A stretch of 36,778 nucleotides of DNA, taken from positions 1-36,778 of the forward strand of contig NZ_JAKIKU010000020.1 in assembly GCF_023283985.1 (NCBI RefSeq), in the 5' to 3' direction. The notes under the pieces were generated by a model, which was not told the origin of the DNA, ran no database searches, and saw only the letters and a program-made list of their open reading frames with translations. How positions within the stretch are numbered: position 1 is the first letter of the stretch; the number at the start of each line of letters is the position of its first letter. The DNA is from Shewanella electrodiphila (GTDB taxonomy: Bacteria > Pseudomonadota > Gammaproteobacteria > Enterobacterales > Shewanellaceae). The translations under genes and the position numbers were made by a program. Of the stretch, positions 15,844 through 24,406 are shown piece by piece.

Positions 15844-17823
15844 ATGATTCCAGAGATTGGGCATTTACTGTTAATAATAGCCGCTGCGTTATCATTATTA
15901 TTAGCCGTTATTCCTATGGTGGGTTTATATAAGCGTAATGCTTATTTAATTAGCTATTATCGCCCTATCAGTAATATGATGATTAGTGCTTTTTTAGGTG
16001 CGATTATTTGTTTAGCTATTAGCTTTATTAGCAATGATTTTTCAGTAGCCTATGTCGCTGATCACTCTAATACTCAGTTAGCGACTTTCTATAAAGTCGC
16101 TGCTATCTGGGGCAGCCACGAAGGCTCAATGTTATTTTGGGTGAGTGCTATCGCGTTATGGACGGTTATTATTGCCAATACTCATAACAATGAAGCTGAT
16201 CATGCTTTCTTTATCCGAACAATTTCAGTGCTAGCAGCTGTTATCTGTGGCTTTAGCTTATTCATCATTTTCACCTCAAACCCATTTGTTAGGTTATTAC
16301 CCAACTTCCCTATCGAAGGTCGAGACCTCAACCCTATCTTGCAAAACATCGGCTTAATTATTCATCCACCGTTATTATTTCTAGGTTACGTTGGTCTCAC
16401 GGTGTGCTTCGCTGCAGCAGTTGCTGCACTCATGGGAAAACAGTTCACACAACAGCATGCGCGCTATTTACGTCCTTGGGCTATTTTGGCGTGGGTTTTC
16501 TTAACAGGGGGTAATGCGTTTGGTTCTTGGTGGGCATATAACGAACTAGGCTGGGGTGGTTGGTGGTTTTGGGACCCGGTTGAAAATGCCTCTTTCATTC
16601 CTTGGCTAGTTGCCACTGCATTAGTCCACTCAGTGGTGATGACTGGACGCTTCGGACAATGTAAAAAGCTCACCTTGTTTCTGGCTATTTTAGCATTCTC
16701 ATTAAGCTTACTGGGCACTTTTATCGTACGCTCAGGTGTGGTGCAATCTGTTCATGCATTTGCTGCGGATCCAACTCGTGGTATGTCAATACTGCTATTA
16801 TTGGTACTGTTTTCTGGTAGCGCCTTAGCACTTTTTGCCACTCGGGCTCAATATATACAATCTACCGATAAGTTTGCCTTAATTTCACGCAATAGCTTGA
16901 TATTAATCGGCAACTTGTTGCTGGTTATTGCTGCTTTATCGGTACTACTAGGTAGTTACTATCCGATTATTTACCGAGTTATTACTGGCGTCACCATCTC
17001 TGTAGGCGCTCCTTATTTCAACAGTATTTTTGTCCCTATCCTGGTACTACTCAGCTTATTAATGGGGCTAGCCCCTCTACTGCGTTGGCAACAAGATAGC
17101 GCTAAGAATCTGAAAGTGCCTGCGTTTTTGCTAGGTATCTCAATCGTATTAGCAGCAATCATCAACAACTCATTTGAACAAGCAAATGCTTGGTTCTTCA
17201 TCGGTTTAATGTCTGTGACTTGGTTAGTGCTCACATTGATCATTGCCATGATCCAGCATCAACTTCATACAAGTTCAATAACACAGACTCGTCGATTTTA
17301 TGCTATGTGTGTCGCTCATCTTGGCGTCGCAGTGGCTATTTTTGCAGGCTCTGTTGTATCAAACCTTGAGCAAGAAGAAGTGTTGAGCATGGGCCCTAAT
17401 CAAGGGCGAACACTAGCAGGTTATACCTTCGTATTTGAAAACACCCAGCAAGTTTCAACCAACAGTTACGATGCGCTACAAGCCAACATTCGTATTATGG
17501 ATGAGGAAGAAACGACGGTAGGTTATGCCTACCCGCAACGTCAAACCTTTAAAACTAACGGCATGCAGATGTCTGCAGCAGGAGTCTATTCAACCTTAGG
17601 TAAAGATTTATATGTCTCAATGGGCAACCAGCTCAACGACACAGAGTATTTAGTGCGTATCAGTTACAAACCTATGGTGAATTGGTTATGGATTGGCGCA
17701 ATCTTGATGATGTTAGCAGGCGTATGGGTTGTCATAGCTTGCCGTGACAGCACTGCATCAAAACACTCACCATGTCGCACTAATGATCAGAAAACATCTC
17801 GACTAGAGGAGGCAACCTCATGA
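15844..17823 (+). CDS. sirE: CcmF-like cytochrome c haem ligase (sir locus)
   Basis: The 659-residue integral membrane protein belongs to the CcmF/NrfE family, which attaches haem to apocytochrome c. The tryptophan-rich WWD motif is plain: GSWWAYNELGWGGWWFW then DPVENASFIPW (residues about 221-250). Conserved haem-ligand histidines sit in the flanking loops (for example IIHPPLLFLGY). More than ten hydrophobic helices and a soluble periplasmic domain near the C-terminus (about 515-610) fit the family. It is divergent from sirA and probably specific for the CX15CH site, as dedicated ligases are in other multihaem systems. The stop overlaps the next start. The symbol follows S. oneidensis usage as I recall it. 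Confidence 0.9.
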   Translation: MIPEIGHLLLIIAAALSLLLAVIPMVGLYKRNAYLISYYRPISNMMISAFLGAIICLAISFISNDFSVAYVADHSNTQLATFYKVAAIWGSHEGSMLFWVSAIALWTVIIANTHNNEADHAFFIRTISVLAAVICGFSLFIIFTSNPFVRLLPNFPIEGRDLNPILQNIGLIIHPPLLFLGYVGLTVCFAAAVAALMGKQFTQQHARYLRPWAILAWVFLTGGNAFGSWWAYNELGWGGWWFWDPVENASFIPWLVATALVHSVVMTGRFGQCKKLTLFLAILAFSLSLLGTFIVRSGVVQSVHAFAADPTRGMSILLLLVLFSGSALALFATRAQYIQSTDKFALISRNSLILIGNLLLVIAALSVLLGSYYPIIYRVITGVTISVGAPYFNSIFVPILVLLSLLMGLAPLLRWQQDSAKNLKVPAFLLGISIVLAAIINNSFEQANAWFFIGLMSVTWLVLTLIIAMIQHQLHTSSITQTRRFYAMCVAHLGVAVAIFAGSVVSNLEQEEVLSMGPNQGRTLAGYTFVFENTQQVSTNSYDALQANIRIMDEEETTVGYAYPQRQTFKTNGMQMSAAGVYSTLGKDLYVSMGNQLNDTEYLVRISYKPMVNWLWIGAILMMLAGVWVVIACRDSTASKHSPCRTNDQKTSRLEEATS

Positions 17824-18296
17824 CCCCATTCTATCGAATGCTCCACCGCATGTTCAGCCCTATTTCAGTGGCCATAATAACCGTGTTATTGATATTTAGC
17901 GTGCAAAATGTCACGGCTTCTGAGGCATTATCCCACCGAAATTATTCTGCTGATGAAAAACGTCAACTTGGTTTTGAAATTGCCCAAGAACTGCGCTGCC
18001 CAGCATCTGATAATCGCAGTTTATTTGATTCGGAAACCCAAATAGCAAACGAGCTTAAAGGGCACATATTTCAAAAACTCGATCAGGGTCAATCCAAACA
18101 AGAAATCATTGACTTTATGGTAGCCCGTTTCGGCGAACGAATCCGCTATCAACCTAGCCTGCACTCAGGCACGTTAGCTTTATGGCTCATCCCAATTGGG
18201 TTGTTTTTTTTCACAATAATCGGTGGTATCGCTTGGATTATTAAACAACCCCAAACGCCAATTAAACTCCATTTAAACGAGAATGAATATGAATAA
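17820..18296 (+). CDS. CcmH/NrfF-like thiol protein with one cysteine missing
   Basis: The 158-residue membrane protein has a signal/anchor (about 15-33), the CcmH three-helix domain and a C-terminal transmembrane helix (about 118-141). CcmH and NrfF keep apocytochrome cysteines reduced through LRCxxCQN. Here the motif reads LRCPASDN: Cys60 is present and the second cysteine is Ser63 (codon TCT, one base from TGT). Other family features are kept (SLFDSETQIANELK, IIDFMVARFGERIRYQP). The ATGA overlap with the CcmF-like stop and a strong GAGGAGG site indicate translational coupling. It is probably a mixed-disulfide partner that works with the following thioredoxin-like protein. Confidence 0.88.
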   Translation: MTPFYRMLHRMFSPISVAIITVLLIFSVQNVTASEALSHRNYSADEKRQLGFEIAQELRCPASDNRSLFDSETQIANELKGHIFQKLDQGQSKQEIIDFMVARFGERIRYQPSLHSGTLALWLIPIGLFFFTIIGGIAWIIKQPQTPIKLHLNENEYE

Positions 18297-18873
18297 ATTA
18301 ATGCCAATAACGTTACTGCTTTTAACTGGCTGCGTTACTTTTAATGCTGCTGCAAAGCCTGTGGATGTGAAAGTCTATGAAACGGGTGAACAAATAGAGA
18401 AACCTATGGTGATGTCGCGTTTTGTTGAGCTGCGAAATGCGCGCAAAATTCAAGACATTGACTTTAGCGATCAGCAACAAAACAAGGTCAACCTAGCACA
18501 ACACCACGGCAAGCTAGTCATGGTGAACTTATGGGCAACTTGGTGTGCACCGTGTATCAAAGAAATCCCAGCGATGCAGGCAATTAAAGAGCGAAATCAA
18601 GATAAAGACTTTGCACTTGTGCCAATTTCTATTGATGAAAATCCAGATGATATAAAACCCTTTTTCGAACAACATGGTTTTGATAATTACGCGACTTGGA
18701 TTGATCCTGACAAGAATGTTGATTACATCATGCCTGCAGATTTACTGCCTGCTAGCTTTATTTTAGACGGCAAAGGAAACCTAGTCGGCTTTGTTCGTGG
18801 ATACATTGATTGGACAGATGAAGGTATCCAACCTTATTTAGATGGTCTGATTGAAAAATACGCCCATCGATAA
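18283..18873 (+). CDS. TlpA/CcmG-like thioredoxin lipoprotein
   Basis: This 196-residue periplasmic thiol-disulfide protein has lipobox LLTGC (Cys17) and a thioredoxin fold with the active site WATWCAPC (Cys88 and Cys91). A cis-proline context (LLPASFILD) and a family insertion (ISIDENPDDIKPFFEQHGF) fit TlpA/ResA/CcmG proteins, which reduce apocytochrome cysteines or copper-site thiols. It overlaps the CcmH-like gene by 14 nt. In this locus it could reduce the SirA haem-site cysteines, the copper ligands, or the single-cysteine CcmH-like partner. A second in-frame ATG lies two codons in. Confidence 0.88.
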   Translation: MNMNKLMPITLLLLTGCVTFNAAAKPVDVKVYETGEQIEKPMVMSRFVELRNARKIQDIDFSDQQQNKVNLAQHHGKLVMVNLWATWCAPCIKEIPAMQAIKERNQDKDFALVPISIDENPDDIKPFFEQHGFDNYATWIDPDKNVDYIMPADLLPASFILDGKGNLVGFVRGYIDWTDEGIQPYLDGLIEKYAHR

Positions 18874-18917
18874 GTAATTTAAAAGTTTCATCATCACAAA
18901 AGGTTGTCTATTAACCT

Positions 18918-18957
18918 CCGCCTAACATCCCTGATTCATCCTAGGCGGTTTTTTTTA
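18918..18957 (+). terminator. Intrinsic terminator after the haem-ligation operon
   Basis: CCGCCTA (18918-18924) pairs with TAGGCGG (18942-18948) and is followed directly by nine T. It ends the plus-strand transcript that began with the CcmF-like gene. Confidence 0.85.
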
Positions 18958-19063
18958 TTCACAAACGGTGACCCTGTGCAATTGGGCCGCCGTTTATCTT
19001 GAACAAGCCCTGTCAATTCATTACCATATTCGCCTATTTACTACTTTCTAGGCTTAATAAATA

Positions 19064-19642
19064 ATGAAGTTATCTGTATTAGACCAACCCATTTATGACC
19101 ATTTATATCGTGATATCAGAGAGTTTCGTAGCACCTTTGATTTGCCCATTGAAAATGCAGCTAGCCTAGACGACAAAGCAGATACCCTACACACTTCATT
19201 GATTATTGAAGAGCTCACAGAGCTCGCAGAAGCAGATTGCAGTGTTGAACAAGCTGATGCCATTGTTGATTCTGTTTATGTGCTTATGGGTCGTTTAGTA
19301 CACTTAGGCGCATCGAAAATGACCGATCGTTTAGAGATCAGCTATTTGATAGATTTATTACTCGCCGTTGCTAAAAATCGTGAAGTTAACTTCATTGAAT
19401 GCTGGGATGAAGTTCATTCAAGTAACATGAGTAAAGTGTGCCGCAACGAGCAAGAACTCACCGAAACTATTGCTCATTATGCCAAGCAAGGTGTTGAAAT
19501 TGTCGGTAGTACTAAAGGTGAGTTTATCATTGCCAAGTGTGCCAAAGATGTGGAGATGGCAGGTAAAGTGGTTCGCCAAGGTAAGGTATTAAAATCTGTT
19601 TATTATCGCCCTGCAGATTTAGCTAAATTAGTTACGAACTGA
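19064..19642 (+). CDS. MazG/HisE-like nucleotide pyrophosphohydrolase
   Basis: The 192-residue protein shows the all-alpha NTP pyrophosphohydrolase pattern: EELTELAEADC then VEQADAIVDSVYVLMGRL near residues 49-79, supplying the acidic E-x-x-E and D/E-x-x-D ligands for magnesium. The family hydrolyses nucleoside triphosphates or phosphoribosyl-ATP to monophosphates. A C-terminal extension (about 100-192) includes CWDEVHSSNMSKV, also seen in bacterial and phage HisE-like proteins. It sits alone between two terminators. The substrate cannot be predicted. Confidence 0.8.
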   Translation: MKLSVLDQPIYDHLYRDIREFRSTFDLPIENAASLDDKADTLHTSLIIEELTELAEADCSVEQADAIVDSVYVLMGRLVHLGASKMTDRLEISYLIDLLLAVAKNREVNFIECWDEVHSSNMSKVCRNEQELTETIAHYAKQGVEIVGSTKGEFIIAKCAKDVEMAGKVVRQGKVLKSVYYRPADLAKLVTN

Positions 19643-19674
19643 TCTCCCTTTGAGCTGAGCCCCAAGCCGAAAAC

Positions 19675-19701
19675 AAAAAAGCGCTCTAAGAGCGCTTTTT
19701 T
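19675..19701. terminator. Bidirectional intrinsic terminator
   Basis: AAAAAAGCGCTC and GAGCGCTTTTTT form a 12-bp perfect stem with a 3-nt loop. It separates the MazG-like gene from the convergent YeeE/YedE gene. Confidence 0.92.
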
Positions 19702-19755
19702 ATGGCAAATAATCACTAAGTGAGCACTTATTATGACATTCTATTAAGCATTTTT

Positions 19756-21006
19756 TTAAGAAACCGCCCAGCGCTGAAAACGATTGCCAATAATTCCGCC
19801 TAAAATCAGCACAACCAAATACACCCAACCCGATAATGAAAAGTTAGCGATTGGCGTAAATAAAGCACCCACATTACAACCATTGGCAAAGCGTGTGCCA
19901 AAGCCCATCAACAACCCGCCCAAAGCAAATAAGGCAAACTGTTTATAAGAATGATTTAAGCGTAATGAAAATCGGAACTTACCCATAAACAATACCGCAA
20001 TTAACGCACCTAAAAATATCGCCATGTTCTGCACTGATATTTCATGGTCAAAAAATGCCGTAGTAAACATGCCTTCAGGGCGATCACTCATAGCTGAAAT
20101 AGTCTCTAGCTCTACGCCAAACAACATCAGTCCTTTGGCAAACCAAATACCAAATGGCGTTGAAGCGCCCCAGCCTGACCCCGTACTAGCCATCATGACG
20201 CCAAATATAATTGCAATCACTAACGCTGTGGTGCGCATTTGCCATAAGCTAGCAAACCATGCTCGATATGTTTCCACACTCCACAACTTAAAGGGTTTAT
20301 CTTCTTGCTGAGCTAACGGTTGGCGGGCTAGCTCGCCATCGACGCCTAAATACGACCCATTCTGGCGACGGTGGCTCTCATACTTTTTAGCAAGTACTAC
20401 GACAATGAATGCCAATAAGCAGGTAATCACCATCGCCATAAAGTAGCCATTCAAAGGCGTATTAGCGAATAAGTCAGGTAAAAATACTCCTTTACCGTCA
20501 TAGCTTTGAGAAGAAACCCAAGTATCAGTTATCCACTCCTGTCCGCTTTGTAATGGAAAGCCAAAAAATACCCCAGCGCCAAAAAACACTAACGTGGTCG
20601 CAGCCCGTGGAATATCACTGACAAATTCAACCATCATGCCAGTGGCGCAACAGCTTGATAAACTCATCCCAGCACCAAACATCACCCCGCCTAGCAATAA
20701 GCCCAAGTTGATTGGATTAATCCACAGATCAAACTGACTGTATCCGGTATTCATCAACAGGCCTGCATTGATAAAGGCCGTAATAACAAACATAAACATC
20801 AAGGTTTGTAATAGTTGCGTTGAACCACGTCGATATGCACGATTAATACTTCCCGCAAAACCAATAGAGCCTTTCGCAAGGGCAAAACCTAAACTTAACC
20901 CTAATAGTAACCGAAGAAACAACCCATCAGAGCTGAGCAAAGTGCTCCCAGCAACCAGAGTTAGCATGAGTATGATGAGACCATACAGAGCTTGCTTGTT
21001 ATTCAT
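19756..21006 (-). CDS. YeeE/YedE-family sulfur-compound transporter
   Basis: This integral membrane protein of about 416 residues has roughly nine to eleven helices in two related halves. Diagnostic segments are GAGMSLSSCCATGMMVEF in the first half and GFGTRFANGCNVGALFTPIA near the C-terminus; the conserved cysteines contact the substrate in thiosulfate uptake by this family. The ATG at 21006 is preferred; a TTG six codons upstream is possible, and neither has a strong ribosome site. Lying near the sir genes, it may move thiosulfate, sulfite or another sulfur compound, but it is outside the sir operon and convergent to its neighbour. Confidence 0.88.
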   Translation of the reverse strand: MNNKQALYGLIILMLTLVAGSTLLSSDGLFLRLLLGLSLGFALAKGSIGFAGSINRAYRRGSTQLLQTLMFMFVITAFINAGLLMNTGYSQFDLWINPINLGLLLGGVMFGAGMSLSSCCATGMMVEFVSDIPRAATTLVFFGAGVFFGFPLQSGQEWITDTWVSSQSYDGKGVFLPDLFANTPLNGYFMAMVITCLLAFIVVVLAKKYESHRRQNGSYLGVDGELARQPLAQQEDKPFKLWSVETYRAWFASLWQMRTTALVIAIIFGVMMASTGSGWGASTPFGIWFAKGLMLFGVELETISAMSDRPEGMFTTAFFDHEISVQNMAIFLGALIAVLFMGKFRFSLRLNHSYKQFALFALGGLLMGFGTRFANGCNVGALFTPIANFSLSGWVYLVVLILGGIIGNRFQRWAVS

Positions 21007-21173
21007 AGCTGTAACATTTACCAATATTATGAAACAATTTAGTTACAAAGCTATTGATTTAAATAGCTTTTAATTGTTGTGAGTTTTTCGGTAATTGTGG
21101 TGAATCATCATACTGATGTCTATTGAAACCCGCCTGATTGATATACCACTTTGGACTAGCTCATGCCTGAAAC

Positions 21174-21200
21174 AAAAAAATGCCACTCTATGAGTGGCAT
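21174..21200 (-). terminator. Intrinsic terminator of the minus-strand membrane protein gene
   Basis: ATGCCACTC and GAGTGGCAT form a 9-bp stem with a 3-nt loop, followed on the minus strand by a run of T. It lies about 75 nt beyond the stop at 21274. Confidence 0.85.
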
Positions 21201-21273
21201 AGTGAGTAGAATAATGAATAGGATAGTGAGTAAGGTAGAATTATAAGCAGTATTAACATTGCTTTTATAACGT

Positions 21274-22293
21274 TTACGACTCAGAGTCTGCCTTGTTGGG
21301 TTGAGCAAGCTCGATGGTTTGTTGTAGCTTTTGTGGCTCATCCACCACCAGTAATAGCTGCTCAATTGGCTCTGGTAATTGCCCCATGGCGCCAAAATAA
21401 CGTTGAGTTTGGTTAAAGTCGACCGTCACATTGGCGACATCACCACGGCCAACAAACAAAATGTCTTCATCCTTGGTTTTGGTTGTTTCAGTGATGGTCA
21501 CCGCTTTAATGTCAGCGATATTCACCATCAACAACCCCCAAATACTATTGTTAATCACCAGTTTGTCATCATGGACATACAATGAATAATGCCGAGATAT
21601 TCTGTAGTTCGCGATAAAGGTCAAAAAGCCATAACCGACAATAGCCGACACCAGAATTGCCGCTATTTCACTCCAGTCCACTAACAATAAATACGCGATA
21701 GTCGAGCCAATAAAACATAAGCCAATCATTAGCCACATGAACCAAGCTTTGGCACTCAGTAGCTTAATATTGGTTATTGCTTTGGGGTGATTAGCACTAA
21801 ACTTAGGAATACTGTAAAACCAATTAGCCGCTTCCCCCGCCATGATCATGCCTACCATTTGGCTTTTCTCATCGTCACTAATATTCAGTGCTTTTATTCT
21901 TGGGTCGCCTTTTAGTTTTCTTGCCTGCCATAAACCTTTAATCACACTAAATAATAAGTAAATTTCAAACAGTAGAATAACCGCAAGAATGGGATAGCGC
22001 ACCCACATCACAAATTCAAAGTAACTGGCAATGTCTTCAGGAAAGCTCAAACGTGCCATCAAGGCGCTTAAGCTGAGTATCGCCAATATTTTCCATGGTT
22101 TTTGCTTACCGATATTGATAATTGCAATCCAATAAAGTACCGGTAAAACCAGAAAATAAAGCACAGAAATACCACTCACAACCGTCATTTCATAAGTGCT
22201 ATTAAGCTGCTCAGGCATCACCTGAAAACCGATGACATAACTGATAATGGCCAGGGCTAAAAAGCCCAAACGAAATTTAAGCGAACGTTTCAC
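21274..22293 (-). CDS. Multi-pass membrane protein of unknown function
   Basis: I do not recognise a family. The 339 residues start at a GTG with AAGGAG 6 nt upstream. About six hydrophobic helices are visible (near 8-24, 33-58, 68-82, 94-115, 187-207, 210-230). After the last helix comes a soluble region of about 100 residues with YSLYVHDDKLVINNS and VNIADIKAVTITE, the pattern of a bacterial PH-like domain. A cytosolic loop with ALNISDDEKSQMVGMI lies between the fourth and fifth helices. It is followed by a terminator and lies downstream of the esterase gene on the same strand. Confidence 0.7.
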   Translation of the reverse strand: MKRSLKFRLGFLALAIISYVIGFQVMPEQLNSTYEMTVVSGISVLYFLVLPVLYWIAIINIGKQKPWKILAILSLSALMARLSFPEDIASYFEFVMWVRYPILAVILLFEIYLLFSVIKGLWQARKLKGDPRIKALNISDDEKSQMVGMIMAGEAANWFYSIPKFSANHPKAITNIKLLSAKAWFMWLMIGLCFIGSTIAYLLLVDWSEIAAILVSAIVGYGFLTFIANYRISRHYSLYVHDDKLVINNSIWGLLMVNIADIKAVTITETTKTKDEDILFVGRGDVANVTVDFNQTQRYFGAMGQLPEPIEQLLLVVDEPQKLQQTIELAQPNKADSES

Positions 22294-22331
22294 AATACAC
22301 TCCTTGTAACGATAAACCGTGAGCGAGCTGA

Positions 22332-23219
22332 TTAGTGCAAAGCCAACCTATTCTGCTGAGGCAAAAACCAACTTAAGCCCTGAATCGCAGCGGTTGGAAA
22401 TGCCATGCTGTGATCTGCCTCGGCAATAACCTGCAATTTGACATTAACCCCTTGGGTCGCCGACAGCCTATTTTTTTGCTCTAAGATGGCTTTAAATTCC
22501 TTCGCATCATTAACCATATCATGACCGAAATCAGTCAGCTCAGCCGTTTCATACTCGCCAATGGCAATAAACACCTTGGCATTGATGCTTTTAAGCATAA
22601 AGTCACTGCCGCGAAACTGCTTCATCAGTTGTTTATCGTTAAACCACAGAGAAGGGCTACTCAATAAGTAATTATTAAATAAATCCGGCTGGGTCAGTAA
22701 ACTATAGGCGCCAAATAACCCGCCTAATGAATGACCCACTAAGGTGTTTTGGCTAGGTAAAGTGCGGTAGGTTTTGTTGATATGGGGCATCAACTTATTC
22801 GCAATAAAATGCAAATGACGTTCGGCTTCGCCGGTTTTACGCTTCCAGCTTTCATCTGAGCTTGGGGTGTAATCACGAATACGACTTGCAGCAGGACTCA
22901 TACCCTCTTGCCAATCGATCCCCACTAAAATCGCTTGCTGCATATTGCGCATATTCATTGGTAATCGAGTAACACCTGAAACCACTTGAAAGTTGTACAT
23001 GGCATCAGTCATATAGACCACAGGGTAATACTGAGCGGGATCGTTCTCTTGATAGCTATTAGGCAGCTTAATAAACACCTTATAGCTTCGGTCTGAGTCT
23101 TCTAGCGTAATGGAGCTTGTATTAGGAATGGAAAAGGCATCATTTGCCTTTGCTGGCGTCGGTAAGGTTGATAAACATAACACCATTACCGCCACAACCA
23201 GCAATAAAGAAGTGTGCAT
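22332..23219 (-). CDS. Secreted alpha/beta hydrolase (esterase D / Fes-IroE type)
   Basis: The 295-residue protein has a signal peptide (LLLVVAVMVLCLSTLPTPAKA) and a putative esterase domain. The nucleophile elbow reads GHSLGGLFGAY (near residue 165), and AEADHSMAFP near the C-terminus supplies the catalytic His. The N-terminal half shows VYMTDAMYNF and the family pattern of IroE and Fes-like siderophore or tributyrin esterases. It has an AAGGA ribosome site. It shares its strand with the membrane protein and may be co-transcribed with it. Substrate is unknown. Confidence 0.88.
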   Translation of the reverse strand: MHTSLLLVVAVMVLCLSTLPTPAKANDAFSIPNTSSITLEDSDRSYKVFIKLPNSYQENDPAQYYPVVYMTDAMYNFQVVSGVTRLPMNMRNMQQAILVGIDWQEGMSPAASRIRDYTPSSDESWKRKTGEAERHLHFIANKLMPHINKTYRTLPSQNTLVGHSLGGLFGAYSLLTQPDLFNNYLLSSPSLWFNDKQLMKQFRGSDFMLKSINAKVFIAIGEYETAELTDFGHDMVNDAKEFKAILEQKNRLSATQGVNVKLQVIAEADHSMAFPTAAIQGLSWFLPQQNRLALH

Positions 23220-23318
23220 CAGCTATCCTTGTTGATGTTGTTTTAGCGCTATTGATTAATGCTGAGCCTATGATTGACCCAGCTATTATTCAGGCTATTG
23301 TACCGTTTTCACACTAAA

Positions 23319-24200
23319 TTAGTAGGGCAACATATAATCAGCAGCGAGTGCAACGAACAAGGCAAATCCAGCCCAGTTATTATTCAAAAAAGCTTTGAAA
23401 CAAGGTGCCCGTTCACGGCTGTAAATTAGCCATTGTTGGTAGCCACTAAAAACAATAAACGAGCTAATACCAATGCCATAAAATAAGCCGCGTTCAGCCG
23501 ACCATCCTGCACAGATGAAACACACTAACGCAGCCAGTTGAAACAGTGCAATCCATTCTCTATCGTAGCGACCGAATAAAATTGCTGTCGATTTGATACC
23601 GACTTTTAAGTCATCATCTCTATCCACCATGGCATACATGGTGTCGTATGCGACTGTCCAGCACCAGTTAGCCGCAAATAGCCACCATGCTTCAATGGGG
23701 ACATAACCCAGTTGGGCGGCATAGGCCATGGGGATTGACCAGCTCCAAACAATGCCTAAAAACATCTGTGGCATATTGGTGACCCGTTTCATAAACGGAT
23801 ACATGATGGTGAGAATGATCCCCACCACAGAAAGCTTAACCACCAGCGGGTTTAAAAACAGTACTAAGCTAAAGGCGATTAATGCCATCACCACAAATAG
23901 CAATAAGGCTTCTTTACTGCTGACTTCACCAGAAGCTAAAGGGCGGTGTTTAGTCCGCTCGACATGGGCATCGAGTTTTCGGTCGGCAAAGTCATTAATC
24001 ACACAGCCACAAGCGCGCATGATAAACACCCCAAATACAAAGATAACCAGTACCTTTACATCCGGCATACCACCAGCCGCTAATACCAGTGCCATAAGGC
24101 ATGGCCACATGAGCAACAAAGTCCCAATGGGTCTGTCTAAACGTGTTAAACGTTGGTAAATCGAAATTTTCTCTTTTAGCGTCCATGAGGATACTGCCAT
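23319..24200 (-). CDS. ubiA: UbiA, 4-hydroxybenzoate polyprenyltransferase
   Basis: This membrane enzyme joins 4-hydroxybenzoate to the polyprenyl tail in ubiquinone biosynthesis. I choose the ATG at 24200 (293 residues): GGGAG lies 11 nt upstream, whereas the GTG at 24212 would sit directly on it. The two aspartate-rich motifs that bind magnesium and the prenyl diphosphate are clear: NDFADRKLD at 69-77 and YDTMYAMVDRDDD at 185-197. About eight hydrophobic helices follow the family plan. ubiD of the same pathway is at the other side of the sir genes. Confidence 0.96.
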   Translation of the reverse strand: MAVSSWTLKEKISIYQRLTRLDRPIGTLLLMWPCLMALVLAAGGMPDVKVLVIFVFGVFIMRACGCVINDFADRKLDAHVERTKHRPLASGEVSSKEALLLFVVMALIAFSLVLFLNPLVVKLSVVGIILTIMYPFMKRVTNMPQMFLGIVWSWSIPMAYAAQLGYVPIEAWWLFAANWCWTVAYDTMYAMVDRDDDLKVGIKSTAILFGRYDREWIALFQLAALVCFICAGWSAERGLFYGIGISSFIVFSGYQQWLIYSRERAPCFKAFLNNNWAGFALFVALAADYMLPY

Positions 24201-24406
24201 GGCTAACTTCACTCCCGCATTTGAAGTTTATTCACTTCTTATTAGTCACACTGTCATGACGTTCTTTATTATGTGTTGGCCAAAATAATAATCTAACACG
24301 CTGAAAATGGAATTAATCAGCAAAAGCCATTAAAGCTTATTCTCATGGCAATTGCTTGATCGATATCAACAAATGATATTAAACAGAAAACGGCTCACTT
24401 TCTCTA

